Source: Photobacterium malacitanum (GTDB taxonomy: Bacteria > Pseudomonadota > Gammaproteobacteria > Enterobacterales > Vibrionaceae). Taken from it: a stretch of DNA of 64,000 nt. The position numbers and the translations under genes were made by a program. The notes beneath the pieces are model-generated. The model was given only the letters and a program-made list of their open reading frames with translations. It ran no database searches and was not told the origin of the DNA. The DNA lies in contig NZ_FYAK01000011.1 in the NCBI RefSeq assembly GCF_900185615.1, forward strand, positions 1 to 64,000. The letters run 5' to 3'. Of the stretch, positions 1-8,485 are shown piece by piece. The first letter of the stretch is position 1. Every line of letters starts with the position of its first letter.

Positions 1-173
1 GTGGCGTTAAAGGCCGTTCAGAGCTTCCAGGTATCGTTGACCGTTACATGGCAGGTGAATTCCAACTTGATGACTTCATCTCATTCAACATGGGCCTAGA
101 CGACATCAACAAGTCATTTGACCTATTACACGAAGGTAAGAGTATCCGTACTGTTATTCACTTCGATAAGTAA
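1..173 (+). CDS. frmA: S-(hydroxymethyl)glutathione dehydrogenase (class III alcohol dehydrogenase), C-terminal end
   Basis: This is the last 56 residues of a zinc alcohol dehydrogenase, read in the frame that starts at base 3 and ends at the TAA at 171-173. The tail carries GVKGRSELPGIV and LHEGKSIRTVI, which match the end of class III (glutathione-dependent formaldehyde) dehydrogenases such as E. coli FrmA. The family oxidises S-hydroxymethylglutathione, the formaldehyde adduct, in the cytoplasm with NAD. The catalytic and zinc-binding parts lie outside the window, so the assignment rests on the C-terminal motif alone. A strong hairpin follows 22 bases after the stop. Confidence 0.8.
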   Translation, partial: GVKGRSELPGIVDRYMAGEFQLDDFISFNMGLDDINKSFDLLHEGKSIRTVIHFDK

Positions 174-194
174 TTATCAGCCTTAAACGGCGCT

Positions 195-230
195 ATTCTC
201 AACGTATAGCAATATACGTTGAGAATTATT
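195..230 (+). terminator. Intrinsic-type hairpin after frmA
   Basis: A perfect 14-bp inverted repeat (195-208 with 213-226) closes on a GCAA tetraloop and is followed by TATTTCT. It lies just after the frmA stop and probably ends that transcript, although the U-tract is weak. Confidence 0.6.
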
Positions 231-362
231 TCTATGTTCACTTGTTCAATACCATACGCTAATGGATTAGCAATTAACTCATTAACGATATTATATTTAA
301 TTTTACTTATACCCTATTTGGATTTATATCTAAATCATCGTTAATTGAGAATGGCATTTGCC

Positions 363-395
363 ACGCTCTGGCATCGCTGTCAGAGCGTTTTTATT
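363..395 (+). terminator. Second terminator-like hairpin, upstream of the symporter gene
   Basis: ACGCTCTG at 363-370 pairs with CAGAGCGT at 381-388 across a 10-nt loop and is followed by TTTTATTTAT. It lies 150 bases after the frmA terminator with no gene between the two. It may back up the first terminator or end a short RNA. Apart from the two hairpins, 174-521 shows no coding or tRNA signal. Confidence 0.5.
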
Positions 396-521
396 TATAT
401 ACATAATATATATTTATTTCAGTTCTTGGGACTGGCACTCTAATTATTAATAAGCCTTTATATTCCAAGTATTTCTTTTTATATTCTCGTTACGAAACGA
501 ACACCGAACAGAGACCTTTTA

Positions 522-1778
522 ATGAACCGTCGTCTATTCAAATCGTTACCTTTTCAATTAATGATTGCAGCTCTATTAGCATGGAGTATTGCTTCTTTAT
601 TGCCTTTGCATGCTGGTTTTGAGCAGTCAACTGCATTTAAATTGTTAATGCTAACCAAAACAACTTATATCGGCTTACTCAAAATGCTGGTTGGGGTTGT
701 GGTACTATTATCCTTATTACAAGGTATTACTAGCATTGGCTCAACATCACGTTTAAAAACATTAGGTTATAAAACAATTGCCTTTTATAGCTTAACATCA
801 ACACTTGCAATTAGTTTAGGTTTAGGGGTATCACTGGCAATTCCTAAATGGCCACATTTAATTGATACAGCACAAGTCACTGTCGGTAGTAATGTTCAAT
901 TGATTGATAATAGCTCTTCTTCTGGTGGTGCTATTGCAGAAAAGTTATTTAACATGGCCTTGGTTAATCCTTTTCAAGCGCTCGCAACGACAAACTTATT
1001 AGCGATTGTTGTTTTTGCCTTATTACTTGGTATTGCATTATTAGCTAGCTTACCGCCTAAGCATGCTGTTTTTGAACTTATTTCAGGACTTAATATTGCT
1101 ATAAATCGTGTTGTCTCTACGGTAATAAAATTAGCACCATTAGCTGTATTTGCAATTGTGTTTCAATTTACCGCTCAAAGTGGCAATAGTATTTTTGGTG
1201 AATTAGCACTCTTTGCTTTGTTAGTATTTTCATTGACATTAGTGCATGGCGGAATTGTATTACCTCTACTTGCTAAACTGTTTACCGGTATTAAATTTTC
1301 AACCTTATTTCGCGCATTATCAGCACCAATGGCTATGGCATTTGCAACATCATCAAGCTCTGCGACACTGCCTCTGTCATTACAAACAGCCCAAGAAGAT
1401 TTAAATATATCGCAACCCACCAGCAGTATGGTCTTGCCTCTTGGCTCTATTATGAATATGGATGGTACGGCATTATTTGAAGGGGTCGCTGCTATTTTTC
1501 TGGCTCAACTCTATGGTATTGAGCTGGGAACATCAGGACTGATTATGATTTTTATTATGGCTATGGTGTCGTCTATTGGTGCACCAGGTATGCCGTCAGG
1601 TTCAATGTCAGGAATGCAACTTGTATTGCTTGCCGTCGGTATTCCGCTCGAAGCTATTGCGATATTGCTCATTATTGAAAGACCACTGGATACTTTCCGC
1701 ACAGCTGTCAATGTTGAGGGAGACCTAATCGCCGCGCTCGTTGTCGATAAATGGCAAAATCAGTCAACTAAAGTGTGA
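522..1778 (+). CDS. Sodium/proton:dicarboxylate (amino acid) symporter, DAACS family
   Basis: This 418-residue inner-membrane protein belongs to the dicarboxylate/amino acid:cation symporter (SLC1-like) family, which imports glutamate, aspartate, serine or C4-dicarboxylates with Na+ or H+. The sequence shows the serine-rich re-entrant loop ATSSSSATLPLSL (about residues 268-280), the substrate/cation signature NMDGTALFEGVAAIF in the following helix, and GAPGMPSGSM in the second re-entrant loop. Length fits the family. The ATG at 522 follows a weak GAGA-type ribosome site. The gene stands alone between terminators. The exact substrate cannot be read from sequence; SstT, GltP and unassigned marine paralogues all remain possible. 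Confidence 0.88.
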   Translation: MNRRLFKSLPFQLMIAALLAWSIASLLPLHAGFEQSTAFKLLMLTKTTYIGLLKMLVGVVVLLSLLQGITSIGSTSRLKTLGYKTIAFYSLTSTLAISLGLGVSLAIPKWPHLIDTAQVTVGSNVQLIDNSSSSGGAIAEKLFNMALVNPFQALATTNLLAIVVFALLLGIALLASLPPKHAVFELISGLNIAINRVVSTVIKLAPLAVFAIVFQFTAQSGNSIFGELALFALLVFSLTLVHGGIVLPLLAKLFTGIKFSTLFRALSAPMAMAFATSSSSATLPLSLQTAQEDLNISQPTSSMVLPLGSIMNMDGTALFEGVAAIFLAQLYGIELGTSGLIMIFIMAMVSSIGAPGMPSGSMSGMQLVLLAVGIPLEAIAILLIIERPLDTFRTAVNVEGDLIAALVVDKWQNQSTKV

Positions 1779-1868
1779 ACCAAGCCTTTTTTAGCATGTT
1801 ATCGTGTTATTAACTAACAACTAAATATTGCTTTGACTCTCATTTAACCCTGCCATAGAATTTACACA

Positions 1869-1917
1869 TAATGACAACAATTGGTTACTTAAACCAATTG
1901 TTGTCATTAAATTTTTT
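1869..1917 (+). terminator. Strong intrinsic terminator after the symporter
   Basis: An 18-bp perfect stem (1869-1886 with 1892-1909) with a 5-nt loop is followed by AAATTTTTT. It lies about 90 bases after the symporter stop. Confidence 0.85.
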
Positions 1918-2081
1918 AACATCCTTTATATCAATAACAGTACTGTTTACTCAACAGACGATATGATGGAGCCACTGGAAGCTCAAGGACGATGTTAATT
2001 CTCTAATAATTTAAGGTAACAACTTACCCATAAGCTTTGGTGTTGTGAATTGCCTTATCTATAAATTAATAGGTTTTAATT

Positions 2082-2225
2082 ATGGTCAAAAAATTATTAC
2101 AGTCGTTCGGATTTAGAAGTGCCGAAACTAAATCACGTCAACTTCGAGAACGACTTGAATTTGCTATACAACAAAATTTAGGTCAACGTGAGTCTCGCGC
2201 TAACCGCGCTAACAATCACCTATAG
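2082..2225 (+). CDS. Small basic hypothetical protein (47 aa)
   Basis: An ATG at 2082 opens a 47-codon frame ending in TAG at 2223-2225. The product is strongly basic and hydrophilic (MVKKLLQSFGFRSAE at the start, an arginine-rich second half), with no membrane segment or cysteine motif. The stop lies only 3 bases from the end of the convergent helicase gene. The upstream AGG at 2071-2073 is a poor ribosome site. I do not recognise the family. The compositional bias argues for a real small protein, but conservation would have to confirm it. The rest of 1918-2081 shows nothing further. Confidence 0.45.
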   Translation: MVKKLLQSFGFRSAETKSRQLRERLEFAIQQNLGQRESRANRANNHL

Positions 2226-2228
2226 TCG

Positions 2229-4544
2229 TTAATTATATTTACGCGCCTTGGCACGCGCTACTACAATAAGACGATTAAGTAGTACCTTTTTCTTAGCCGT
2301 GCCTGCTTGATTTAATTCACGTACAATACGTGTTACTTCTGCTTCCAAATACTTCATCGGTTTTTGTACCAGGCTGCGAATCAACTTGTCAGCATTCTCA
2401 GGTATAGGCTGTTGTAGCGCCCATTGATAACTATATACACTTTCTCCGGTAGCATTTGGCTCTGGTAACGAAATAGAAACCGCTTTAGGCGGTAACTGCA
2501 TGTCATCAAAACGTGCTAATCGGCGATAATATCCCTGTACTACAGCTGATTTATGATATGGTAACTCCCCATCCTGATATAATACCGGACCAATTTCTTG
2601 CGCAACATCAGCCTTTGATTCAATAATAAATTGACTGGCATTTTTATCTTTACGTATATACTGATCTTTCTTCGTGTTCTCTACCGTATAATAAATTTTC
2701 GCACTCTGTTTTGCGCGTGTTATTGCAACATAGGCAAGTCGGCGTTCTTCTTCAAGATCGGCAGAAATGCCTAATGCAGATCGATTTACATAAGGAAAAG
2801 CGTCTTTATCCCAATAAGGTAAATGAACCTGCGTATACTCACAGCCTTTAGCTCTAAATATCGTGGTTAATTGAACACTGTTATTTGTCTGAGCCTGATT
2901 TTCAACTGCTGATTGTTGAGTATAATACTCAAAATACTGCAACGCTTTTTCACAGTTTTGATCCATTGATTCAAGTACAGTTTCAACACTGTCTAAGCGC
3001 TCAACCGCCTCTTCTATTTCCGTTGCCGTTGCTTCTGTTTTCCAGATCCAAGTATCCAATTCACTGTCACGACGATACTGCCTATAAACATCTAATGCTT
3101 TAAAATTGCCTTTTCGCTGCAACATTAGCAATAACTCAATTCTATCTGTAAACGTTTCTAGATTTAATGTTGGTTGAATTTTTTGAGTTTGTTTTATTAC
3201 AGCCAACCATTCAGAGCTTGGACGTTGAGCTAAAGCCTCACACAAAGGACGTAAGCTTTTATTCGGTACATAGCAATGTGGGAATGATAATAAGTTAAAC
3301 AGTAAATTAGCTTGGTCATTACTAGCTAACGTCAAAAAGCGTCCAGTCGCTAATACCATAATATCCATTAGTAGCTTAACTTCACGGCTATGGGTTAGTA
3401 CTGAACCAATCGGCATGTGGTAAGGTATTTTCTTGGTTAAAAAAGCAAGTTCAAATAACATTGCTTGCGACCAACGTCGGACTAAAATAGCCACTTCTGC
3501 TGGTTGGCCGCCCTGCGCAATGAAATCAGCGACTGATTGCGCAATTTCTCCCACTTGACGCACAGTACCGATAACCTCAACCGTCGTATCAGCAACAGAC
3601 TCATGAGCGACAGTCTGAAAGTCATGAAAACGCTGTTTATTATTGGCAATCAAATGGCTAGCAGCTAACGCTAAACTATGCCCAAAACGAAAAGAGTGTG
3701 ACAAGCTGTAAGTCGTTGCAGGCGTAAAATCTTGTTCAAAATTGAGCATAAATTGAGGAGCACTACCGCGCCATTTATAAATACATTGATCAACATCGCC
3801 AACAGCAACTAATTGTGCTTGTGGCGATAACAGTAATTTTAATAGCTGGTATTGAGCGGTATTTATATCTTGGAACTCATCAACCATCATAAATTGAATG
3901 TGTTGATGATAATGTTTCTGTAACACAGGATCATTATTTAGTAACTGGATGGTTTCAACCAGCCAATCATCAAAAAATAACTGTTTGCGCTCTTTACGGA
4001 CTGTCTCAAAATTCCAAAAAGCTTCAATAATAAATTTATATTCACTGTTAATTTCAGACAGTTCAAACACTTCTTTTGGCGGTAACATGTGTGCTTTTAC
4101 CAGCCCAATAAAACTCATCAGTAATTCGATAGTGCGTGGATCTTTAAATTGCTGCTGTTTTTGATACGATTTTTCTTGAGCAGCCATTTGTCGCAATACC
4201 AATTTAGCTATAGTTTTATCGCTATCACCATTATTAAAATCAATTTGGTAACCCGTCGCAGATAAATAACCGGATTGTCTTAGGAGTTGAAAACAAAAGC
4301 TGTGAAATGTATGCACAGATACTCGCTCAGCCAACGGTATTTGAGCTAATTTGGCTTTAAAGTCAGTTCGAATATCACGGTTAAACATTAGCACCAGCAT
4401 ATTTTCAGCTGCTATCATCTGTAATTTATGCTCAACAACACCAACTAATGTGGTTGTTTTACCCGTTCCAGCACCCGCTACACATAGCGCATTACCTGTC
4501 TGATGATGAATAAAAGCAGTTTGTTCAGCTGTAAAACGGGTCAT
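2229..4544 (-). CDS. UvrD/Rep-family superfamily 1 DNA helicase
   Basis: This protein of about 771 residues is an ATP-dependent SF1A 3'-5' helicase. The ordered motifs are visible: Walker A GAGTGKTTT near the N-terminus, motif II VDEFQDIN, motif III VGDVDQCIYKWRG, motif IV SHSFRFG, motif V IFRAKGCEYTQVHLP and motif VI RRLAYVAITRAKQ. These domains imply unwinding in repair or replication restart. The C-terminal 100 residues after motif VI are not typical of UvrD or Rep and look like a lineage-specific tail. I prefer the ATG at 4544, which has GAG about 9 bases upstream, over an in-frame TTG at 4550. It is monocistronic and not one of the canonical uvrD, rep or recB genes by neighbourhood. Confidence 0.87.
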   Translation of the reverse strand: MTRFTAEQTAFIHHQTGNALCVAGAGTGKTTTLVGVVEHKLQMIAAENMLVLMFNRDIRTDFKAKLAQIPLAERVSVHTFHSFCFQLLRQSGYLSATGYQIDFNNGDSDKTIAKLVLRQMAAQEKSYQKQQQFKDPRTIELLMSFIGLVKAHMLPPKEVFELSEINSEYKFIIEAFWNFETVRKERKQLFFDDWLVETIQLLNNDPVLQKHYHQHIQFMMVDEFQDINTAQYQLLKLLLSPQAQLVAVGDVDQCIYKWRGSAPQFMLNFEQDFTPATTYSLSHSFRFGHSLALAASHLIANNKQRFHDFQTVAHESVADTTVEVIGTVRQVGEIAQSVADFIAQGGQPAEVAILVRRWSQAMLFELAFLTKKIPYHMPIGSVLTHSREVKLLMDIMVLATGRFLTLASNDQANLLFNLLSFPHCYVPNKSLRPLCEALAQRPSSEWLAVIKQTQKIQPTLNLETFTDRIELLLMLQRKGNFKALDVYRQYRRDSELDTWIWKTEATATEIEEAVERLDSVETVLESMDQNCEKALQYFEYYTQQSAVENQAQTNNSVQLTTIFRAKGCEYTQVHLPYWDKDAFPYVNRSALGISADLEEERRLAYVAITRAKQSAKIYYTVENTKKDQYIRKDKNASQFIIESKADVAQEIGPVLYQDGELPYHKSAVVQGYYRRLARFDDMQLPPKAVSISLPEPNATGESVYSYQWALQQPIPENADKLIRSLVQKPMKYLEAEVTRIVRELNQAGTAKKKVLLNRLIVVARAKARKYN

Positions 4545-4758
4545 TAACAATACTCAGTCGACAATAAATGCATAGCAAGCGAGTATAACAATTGCTATCT
4601 GAAGTTTAAATCGTATAGCCGCTATTAGCATCAGCAAATACAAATGTAGCGTAGGTCTATTTCTATCTGTTAGAATTTGGCTAATTATAAATGGCAACAT
4701 GCTATTTCCTGACTCAATAACCGTATCTCTCGGTGTTATAACGACTAAGAATTACCAC

Positions 4759-5472
4759 ATGTTAAAAAACAAAAGTTTCATCACCAACGCCCTTTCGCTA
4801 TTACTTTTATTCATTGGTTATATCAGCAACAACCACATTATTCTTTACTGTGGTTTATTTGCTTTTTCAGGCGCATTAACCAACTGGCTTGCTATTTATA
4901 TGTTGTTTGAAAAAGTTCCCGGCCTATATGGTTCAGGCGTGATCCCTGCCCGTTTTGAAGCCTTTAAAGCCGCGATCAAAGCGTTAATGATGGAGCAGTT
5001 TTTTACCCAACAAAATATCAGCCGCTTTTTAAAACAAAGTAATGTTGGACCAGCACAATTAGACATGCAACCAATCATTCAAAAGATCGACTTTGCCCCA
5101 ACGTTTGATTCATTATTGAATGTGATCATGGACTCATCATTTGGTGCCATGATCACCATGATGGGGGGAACGGAAGCGATGGAACCATTACGCGAACCGT
5201 TTATTGAAAAAATGCAACAGTCAGTTACCGATATCAGCCAGCAAGATAACTTTAAACAAGCACTCAAAGAACAACTTAGCCAACCGGAATCATTAGGTGA
5301 TATTGAAGGGACTATCGAAGATATTATTGATCAACGTCTCAATGAGCTTACCCCTAAAATGGTTAAAGATATGGTTCAAAAGATGATCAGTGAACATCTT
5401 GGATGGCTAGTGATTTGGGGCGGTGTGTTTGGTGGCCTGATTGGTATCATTTCAGCATTGATTACAGGCTAA
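4759..5472 (+). CDS. DUF445 family membrane-anchored protein
   Basis: This 237-residue protein opens with two membrane segments, the second containing GALTNWLAIYMLFEKVPGLYG, a hallmark of DUF445 (YheB/YjiN-like) proteins. A hydrophilic, largely helical middle follows, and a final membrane helix (WLVIWGGVFGGLIGIISAL) ends the chain. The family has no firmly assigned biochemical role. The frame is open from an ATG at 4699, but the ATG at 4759 puts the hydrophobic segment directly at the N-terminus, as in relatives. Neither start has a strong ribosome site. It is a single-gene unit. Confidence 0.75.
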   Translation: MLKNKSFITNALSLLLLFIGYISNNHIILYCGLFAFSGALTNWLAIYMLFEKVPGLYGSGVIPARFEAFKAAIKALMMEQFFTQQNISRFLKQSNVGPAQLDMQPIIQKIDFAPTFDSLLNVIMDSSFGAMITMMGGTEAMEPLREPFIEKMQQSVTDISQQDNFKQALKEQLSQPESLGDIEGTIEDIIDQRLNELTPKMVKDMVQKMISEHLGWLVIWGGVFGGLIGIISALITG

Positions 5473-5485
5473 TATTGAACGTTAT

Positions 5486-5518
5486 CAGTCGTATTGTTTA
5501 TGATAGATAATACGACTG
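5486..5518. terminator. Hairpin after the DUF445 gene
   Basis: CAGTCGTATT at 5486-5495 pairs with AATACGACTG at 5509-5518 across a 13-nt loop. No clear U-tract follows on either strand, so the terminator role is tentative. Confidence 0.4.
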
Positions 5519-5706
5519 TCGCTACTCTTCTAATTGTACACTTTACTCGCTCTTATCTCTTCTATTGTATATCGACAATAACCGCTAAAATGGTTTTTTT
5601 TTATCCAGTTAATTTCATTTATTACACCAAAAGTGTGATAAATGTTGAATAATGATAACCAACAGTGATAAATACCTGTATATGTATCCAGTTGGAATTC
5701 ATTTTC

Positions 5707-6471
5707 TTGGCAAATTTCTCAACCCATTTCACGGTTGCAGCAATTGTGAGTGGTTTAACAGCAACCACACTTTTATCTGCAGACCATATTAGCCCTAGCA
5801 TTGCACTATGGATGACCTTTTTTGGTACCGTTGGTGGGCTTTTACCTGACATAGATTCAGACCACTCAACCTCAATGAAAGCCTTATTCACACTGTTAGC
5901 GGGGTTTTGCTGTTTTATACTTGTCAGCCATATTTACACCCAAGTCGCAATGCTAGAACTGATTCTTTACGTTGTATCATTATTTATTACAGTTCGTTAT
6001 TTTGGCAAAACGGTATTTGATCGCTGCACTGTACATCGAGGTGCATGCCATTCAATCGCATTTGTCACCCTTATTGCTCTATGTTGCGTACATATATGTG
6101 TCTTGCTAGGTCACACTGCAACCGACAGCTGGTTAGCTGGAGGATTTGTGTTACTTGGCGGTATCGTACACTTAGCATTAGATGAAATATACAGTGTCGA
6201 TCTGTCAAATAAACGCTTAAAATCATCATTTGGTACAGCACTTAAACCGTTTGCTTTTACTAAACCGTTTATCAGCTTAGCTCAAGTCATTGCGATTGTA
6301 ATTTTATTTGATATCGCTCCTAGTTATGACGGTGCATTACACGTCATCACTAATTGGAGTCATTTCCAATTTACGCCAGTCTGGTTCAATATAGACGACA
6401 CCAAACAATGGCTAATGCATATGTTTTATATTACACCCCGTGATTTACATGCATTTTATCAACGGTTTTAA
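5707..6471 (+). CDS. YdjM-like membrane-bound metal-dependent hydrolase
   Basis: This protein of about 254 residues resembles the YdjM family of membrane proteins predicted to be metal-dependent hydrolases. It has several hydrophobic helices, the conserved acidic motif LLPDIDSDHS and a downstream HRGACHS motif, which would supply Asp and His metal ligands in the membrane interface. I chose the TTG at 5707 because GGAA lies 9 bases upstream and relatives begin MANFxTH, as this would. A GTG at 5665 would add 14 poorly conserved residues. E. coli YdjM is LexA-controlled; no LexA box was recognised here. The true reaction is unknown. Confidence 0.75.
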   Translation: MANFSTHFTVAAIVSGLTATTLLSADHISPSIALWMTFFGTVGGLLPDIDSDHSTSMKALFTLLAGFCCFILVSHIYTQVAMLELILYVVSLFITVRYFGKTVFDRCTVHRGACHSIAFVTLIALCCVHICVLLGHTATDSWLAGGFVLLGGIVHLALDEIYSVDLSNKRLKSSFGTALKPFAFTKPFISLAQVIAIVILFDIAPSYDGALHVITNWSHFQFTPVWFNIDDTKQWLMHMFYITPRDLHAFYQRF

Positions 6472-6500
6472 TTTCTCTTAATCCACTCATTACCTGTCAC

Positions 6501-6537
6501 GTTAAGTACAATATCTCACTATTGTACTTACGCTTTT
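6501..6537 (+). terminator. Intrinsic terminator after the YdjM-like gene
   Basis: AAGTACAATA at 6504-6513 pairs with TATTGTACTT at 6520-6529 across a 6-nt loop and is followed by ACGCTTTTATT. It separates the hydrolase gene from purC. Confidence 0.7.
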
Positions 6538-6554
6538 ATTACACTACAGCCCAA

Positions 6555-6570
6555 AGGCAATCGTTTGCTT
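6555..6570 (+). promoter_or_regulatory. PurR-like operator upstream of purC
   Basis: The core GCAATCGTTTGC at 6557-6568 differs from the ideal PurR palindrome GCAAACGTTTGC at one position. It lies about 120 bases before purC, which fits purine repression. The call is by motif and context only. Confidence 0.6.
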
Positions 6571-6689
6571 TTTTACTGGTAGTCCAACAATGAACCTAGT
6601 ATTATGCCCAATAAGATGAGTGATTAAGCGACATATTGCCTTAAGCACTCTGTATTTCGATGCCATCGTTTTGAAATAGGAATTTCACC

Positions 6690-7793
6690 ATGAGCCTTGC
6701 AAATCAAGTTCTTGCCGTCAATGACGACCTTCCCATCCGTACAGATAAACCCGTCCATAGTGGAAAAGTACGCTCAGTTTATTGGTTAACAGAAGCTGAT
6801 AGCCGTCGTCTTATTCAACAAAAAGGCTATAACGTTCAAGCTGATGCTCCTTTAGCAATAATGATCATCAGTGATAGAATTTCTGCATTTGATTGTATTT
6901 GGCATGGTGAAGGTGGTTTAAAAGGTGTTCCAGGTAAAGGTGCTGCACTCAATGCAATTTCAAACCATTGGTTTAAACTATTTAAAGATAATAACTTAGC
7001 TGATAGTCATATTCTCGATATTCCCCATCCGTTTGTTTGGATAGTACAAAAAGCGAAGCCTGTAATGGTTGAAGCGATTTGTCGTCAATACATCACTGGC
7101 TCTATGTGGCGAGCATACAGTAATGGTGAGCGTAATTTTTGTGGAATAGAGCTACCTGAAGGTTTAGAAAAAGATCAAAAACTTCCCCAACTACTGATGA
7201 CACCATCAACCAAAGGTATTCTCAAAGGCATTCCAAATGTTCCTGAAGCTGATGATGTTAATATCACTCGAAAAGACTTAATCGATAATTACCAAGCTTT
7301 TAATTTCCGCCATGCCGATGATATTAATATCTACGAAAAACTCTTAGCTGATGGCTTTAATGTCATTAGTAACGAATTAGCAAAGTTAGACCAAATTTTT
7401 GTCGATACTAAATTTGAGTTTGGTTATGTTACAGATACTAACGGTAACGAAAAACTGATTTACATGGATGAAGTCGGCACGCCAGATTCATCACGTATTT
7501 GGGATGGCGCTGCGTATCGTGATGGACAGATTATTGAAAACTCTAAAGAAGACTTTCGCCAAGTATTATTAAATTACTTTCCAGATCCTGATATTTTATT
7601 AAATAAAGAACGAATGCCTGAACGTTTTGCGTTAGCGAAAAATAATGCCTTGCCTCAAGAAGTGTTAATGCAAATTTCTAAAATATATACCGGTATTGCA
7701 GAAAAAATCACCGGTAAAGCAATTGTCTTAAGCCAAGATCCTAAAGCAGAAATCATTGATATTTTACGCCATCAATATCAGCTTATTGATTAA
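6690..7793 (+). CDS. purC: SAICAR synthetase (phosphoribosylaminoimidazole-succinocarboxamide synthase), long form
   Basis: This 367-residue enzyme catalyses ATP-dependent joining of aspartate to CAIR, the step that makes SAICAR in purine biosynthesis. Recognisable motifs are [10 protein letters not shown] (the nucleotide-binding start), [12 protein letters not shown], the [14 protein letters not shown] segment and the late [14 protein letters not shown] segment, which is diagnostic for the family. It is much longer than E. coli PurC (237 aa) and matches the long form typical of Vibrionaceae. The ATG at 6690 is preceded by AGGAA. It is monocistronic, with a PurR-like operator upstream and a terminator downstream. 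Confidence 0.93.
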   Translation: MSLANQVLAVNDDLPIRTDKPVHSGKVRSVYWLTEADSRRLIQQKGYNVQADAPLAIMIISDRISAFDCIWHGEGGLKGVPGKGAALNAISNHWFKLFKDNNLADSHILDIPHPFVWIVQKAKPVMVEAICRQYITGSMWRAYSNGERNFCGIELPEGLEKDQKLPQLLMTPSTKGILKGIPNVPEADDVNITRKDLIDNYQAFNFRHADDINIYEKLLADGFNVISNELAKLDQIFVDTKFEFGYVTDTNGNEKLIYMDEVGTPDSSRIWDGAAYRDGQIIENSKEDFRQVLLNYFPDPDILLNKERMPERFALAKNNALPQEVLMQISKIYTGIAEKITGKAIVLSQDPKAEIIDILRHQYQLID

Positions 7794-7801
7794 TGTTTTG
7801 T

Positions 7802-7840
7802 AGAGGGCTATGTCATCTGTACGTCATAGCTCTCTTTCTC
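7802..7840 (+). terminator. Intrinsic terminator after purC
   Basis: AGAGGGCTATG at 7802-7812 pairs with CATAGCTCTCT at 7825-7835 (one G-U pair) and is followed by TTCTC. The U-tract is modest. Confidence 0.65.
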
Positions 7841-7920
7841 AAACAATCATATTCCATTCACATTCCGCTTAGCATTATTATTTAATCTACTTTTTTATTT
7901 ATATTATTCTACCACCGAGT

Positions 7921-8060
7921 AAATCGCCCACCATCAACTTGTAACACCAAAGAACAATAACAAACAAAACCACAACCATCACTCCACACTGCCACAAAAA
8001 TTAAAAACAAATCCGCTACATAAAAAACATCTAGCACCCACCGAAAAAACAAATAATCGC
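7921..8060 (+). other. C-rich, G-poor unstructured stretch upstream of the tor operon
   Basis: In 7921-8040 I count about 39 C and only 6 G on the plus strand, with no inverted repeats and no open frame. Such C>G, unstructured RNA is the known signature of Rho-utilisation sites. It lies after purC's modest terminator and before torE, in an otherwise empty, AT-rich gap (7841-8265). I found no convincing TorR, FNR or NarP site in the gap. Confidence 0.45.
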
Positions 8061-8265
8061 ACTTACTATTTCATTAGTTTACACATTAAATCTTTTCCTA
8101 TTAACAATAAAAGATAATGTCAAAAAAATACTATTTAAGCCGTAAAATAATGCATTTATTAATTGAATAAACACAGCAGTCTACTTTATGATCACATTGC
8201 GATTAGAATTGATATAAATATTTATAAGAACTCATTTTTTACATTTAACAATCTTAGGAGGTTTT

Positions 8266-8442
8266 ATGAGCAGTATTACTGATCCTACTGCCAAGAAAAC
8301 ACGCAGCCGCGAATGGAAAATGTTCCTTTTTATTACCATTTTTCTTTTCCCTATTTTAAGCGTCATTTTCGTTGGTGGTTATGGCTTCACCGTATGGATG
8401 TTGCAATTGTTTGTCTTTGGTCCTCCCGGTCACGGTGGTTGA
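8266..8442 (+). CDS. torE: TorE/NapE-family small membrane protein
   Basis: This 58-residue protein has a charged N-terminus (KKTRSREWKMF), one long hydrophobic helix (FITIFLFPILSVIFVGGYGF) and the ending FGPPGHGG. These are the features of the NapE/TorE family found at the head of periplasmic nitrate and TMAO reductase operons. The ribosome site TAGGAGG, 5 bases before the ATG, is near perfect. It is followed 43 bases later by torC, giving the torE-torC-torA order known from Shewanella. Its role in TMAO respiration is not established. Confidence 0.85.
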   Translation: MSSITDPTAKKTRSREWKMFLFITIFLFPILSVIFVGGYGFTVWMLQLFVFGPPGHGG

Positions 8443-8485
8443 TTCCCTACTTTACGCTGCAAGCATCATATAAAGAGAAACAATA

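Noticed and set aside
5622-5891. Minus-strand frame opposite the start of the YdjM-like gene
   Set aside because: No ribosome site or family; the plus frame carries the LPDIDSDHS motif.
8180-8265. Possible FNR, CRP or TorR site upstream of torE
   Set aside because: TTGATATAAATATT has only one good FNR half; ATGATCACATT is not a CRP palindrome; no TorR decameric boxes were seen.
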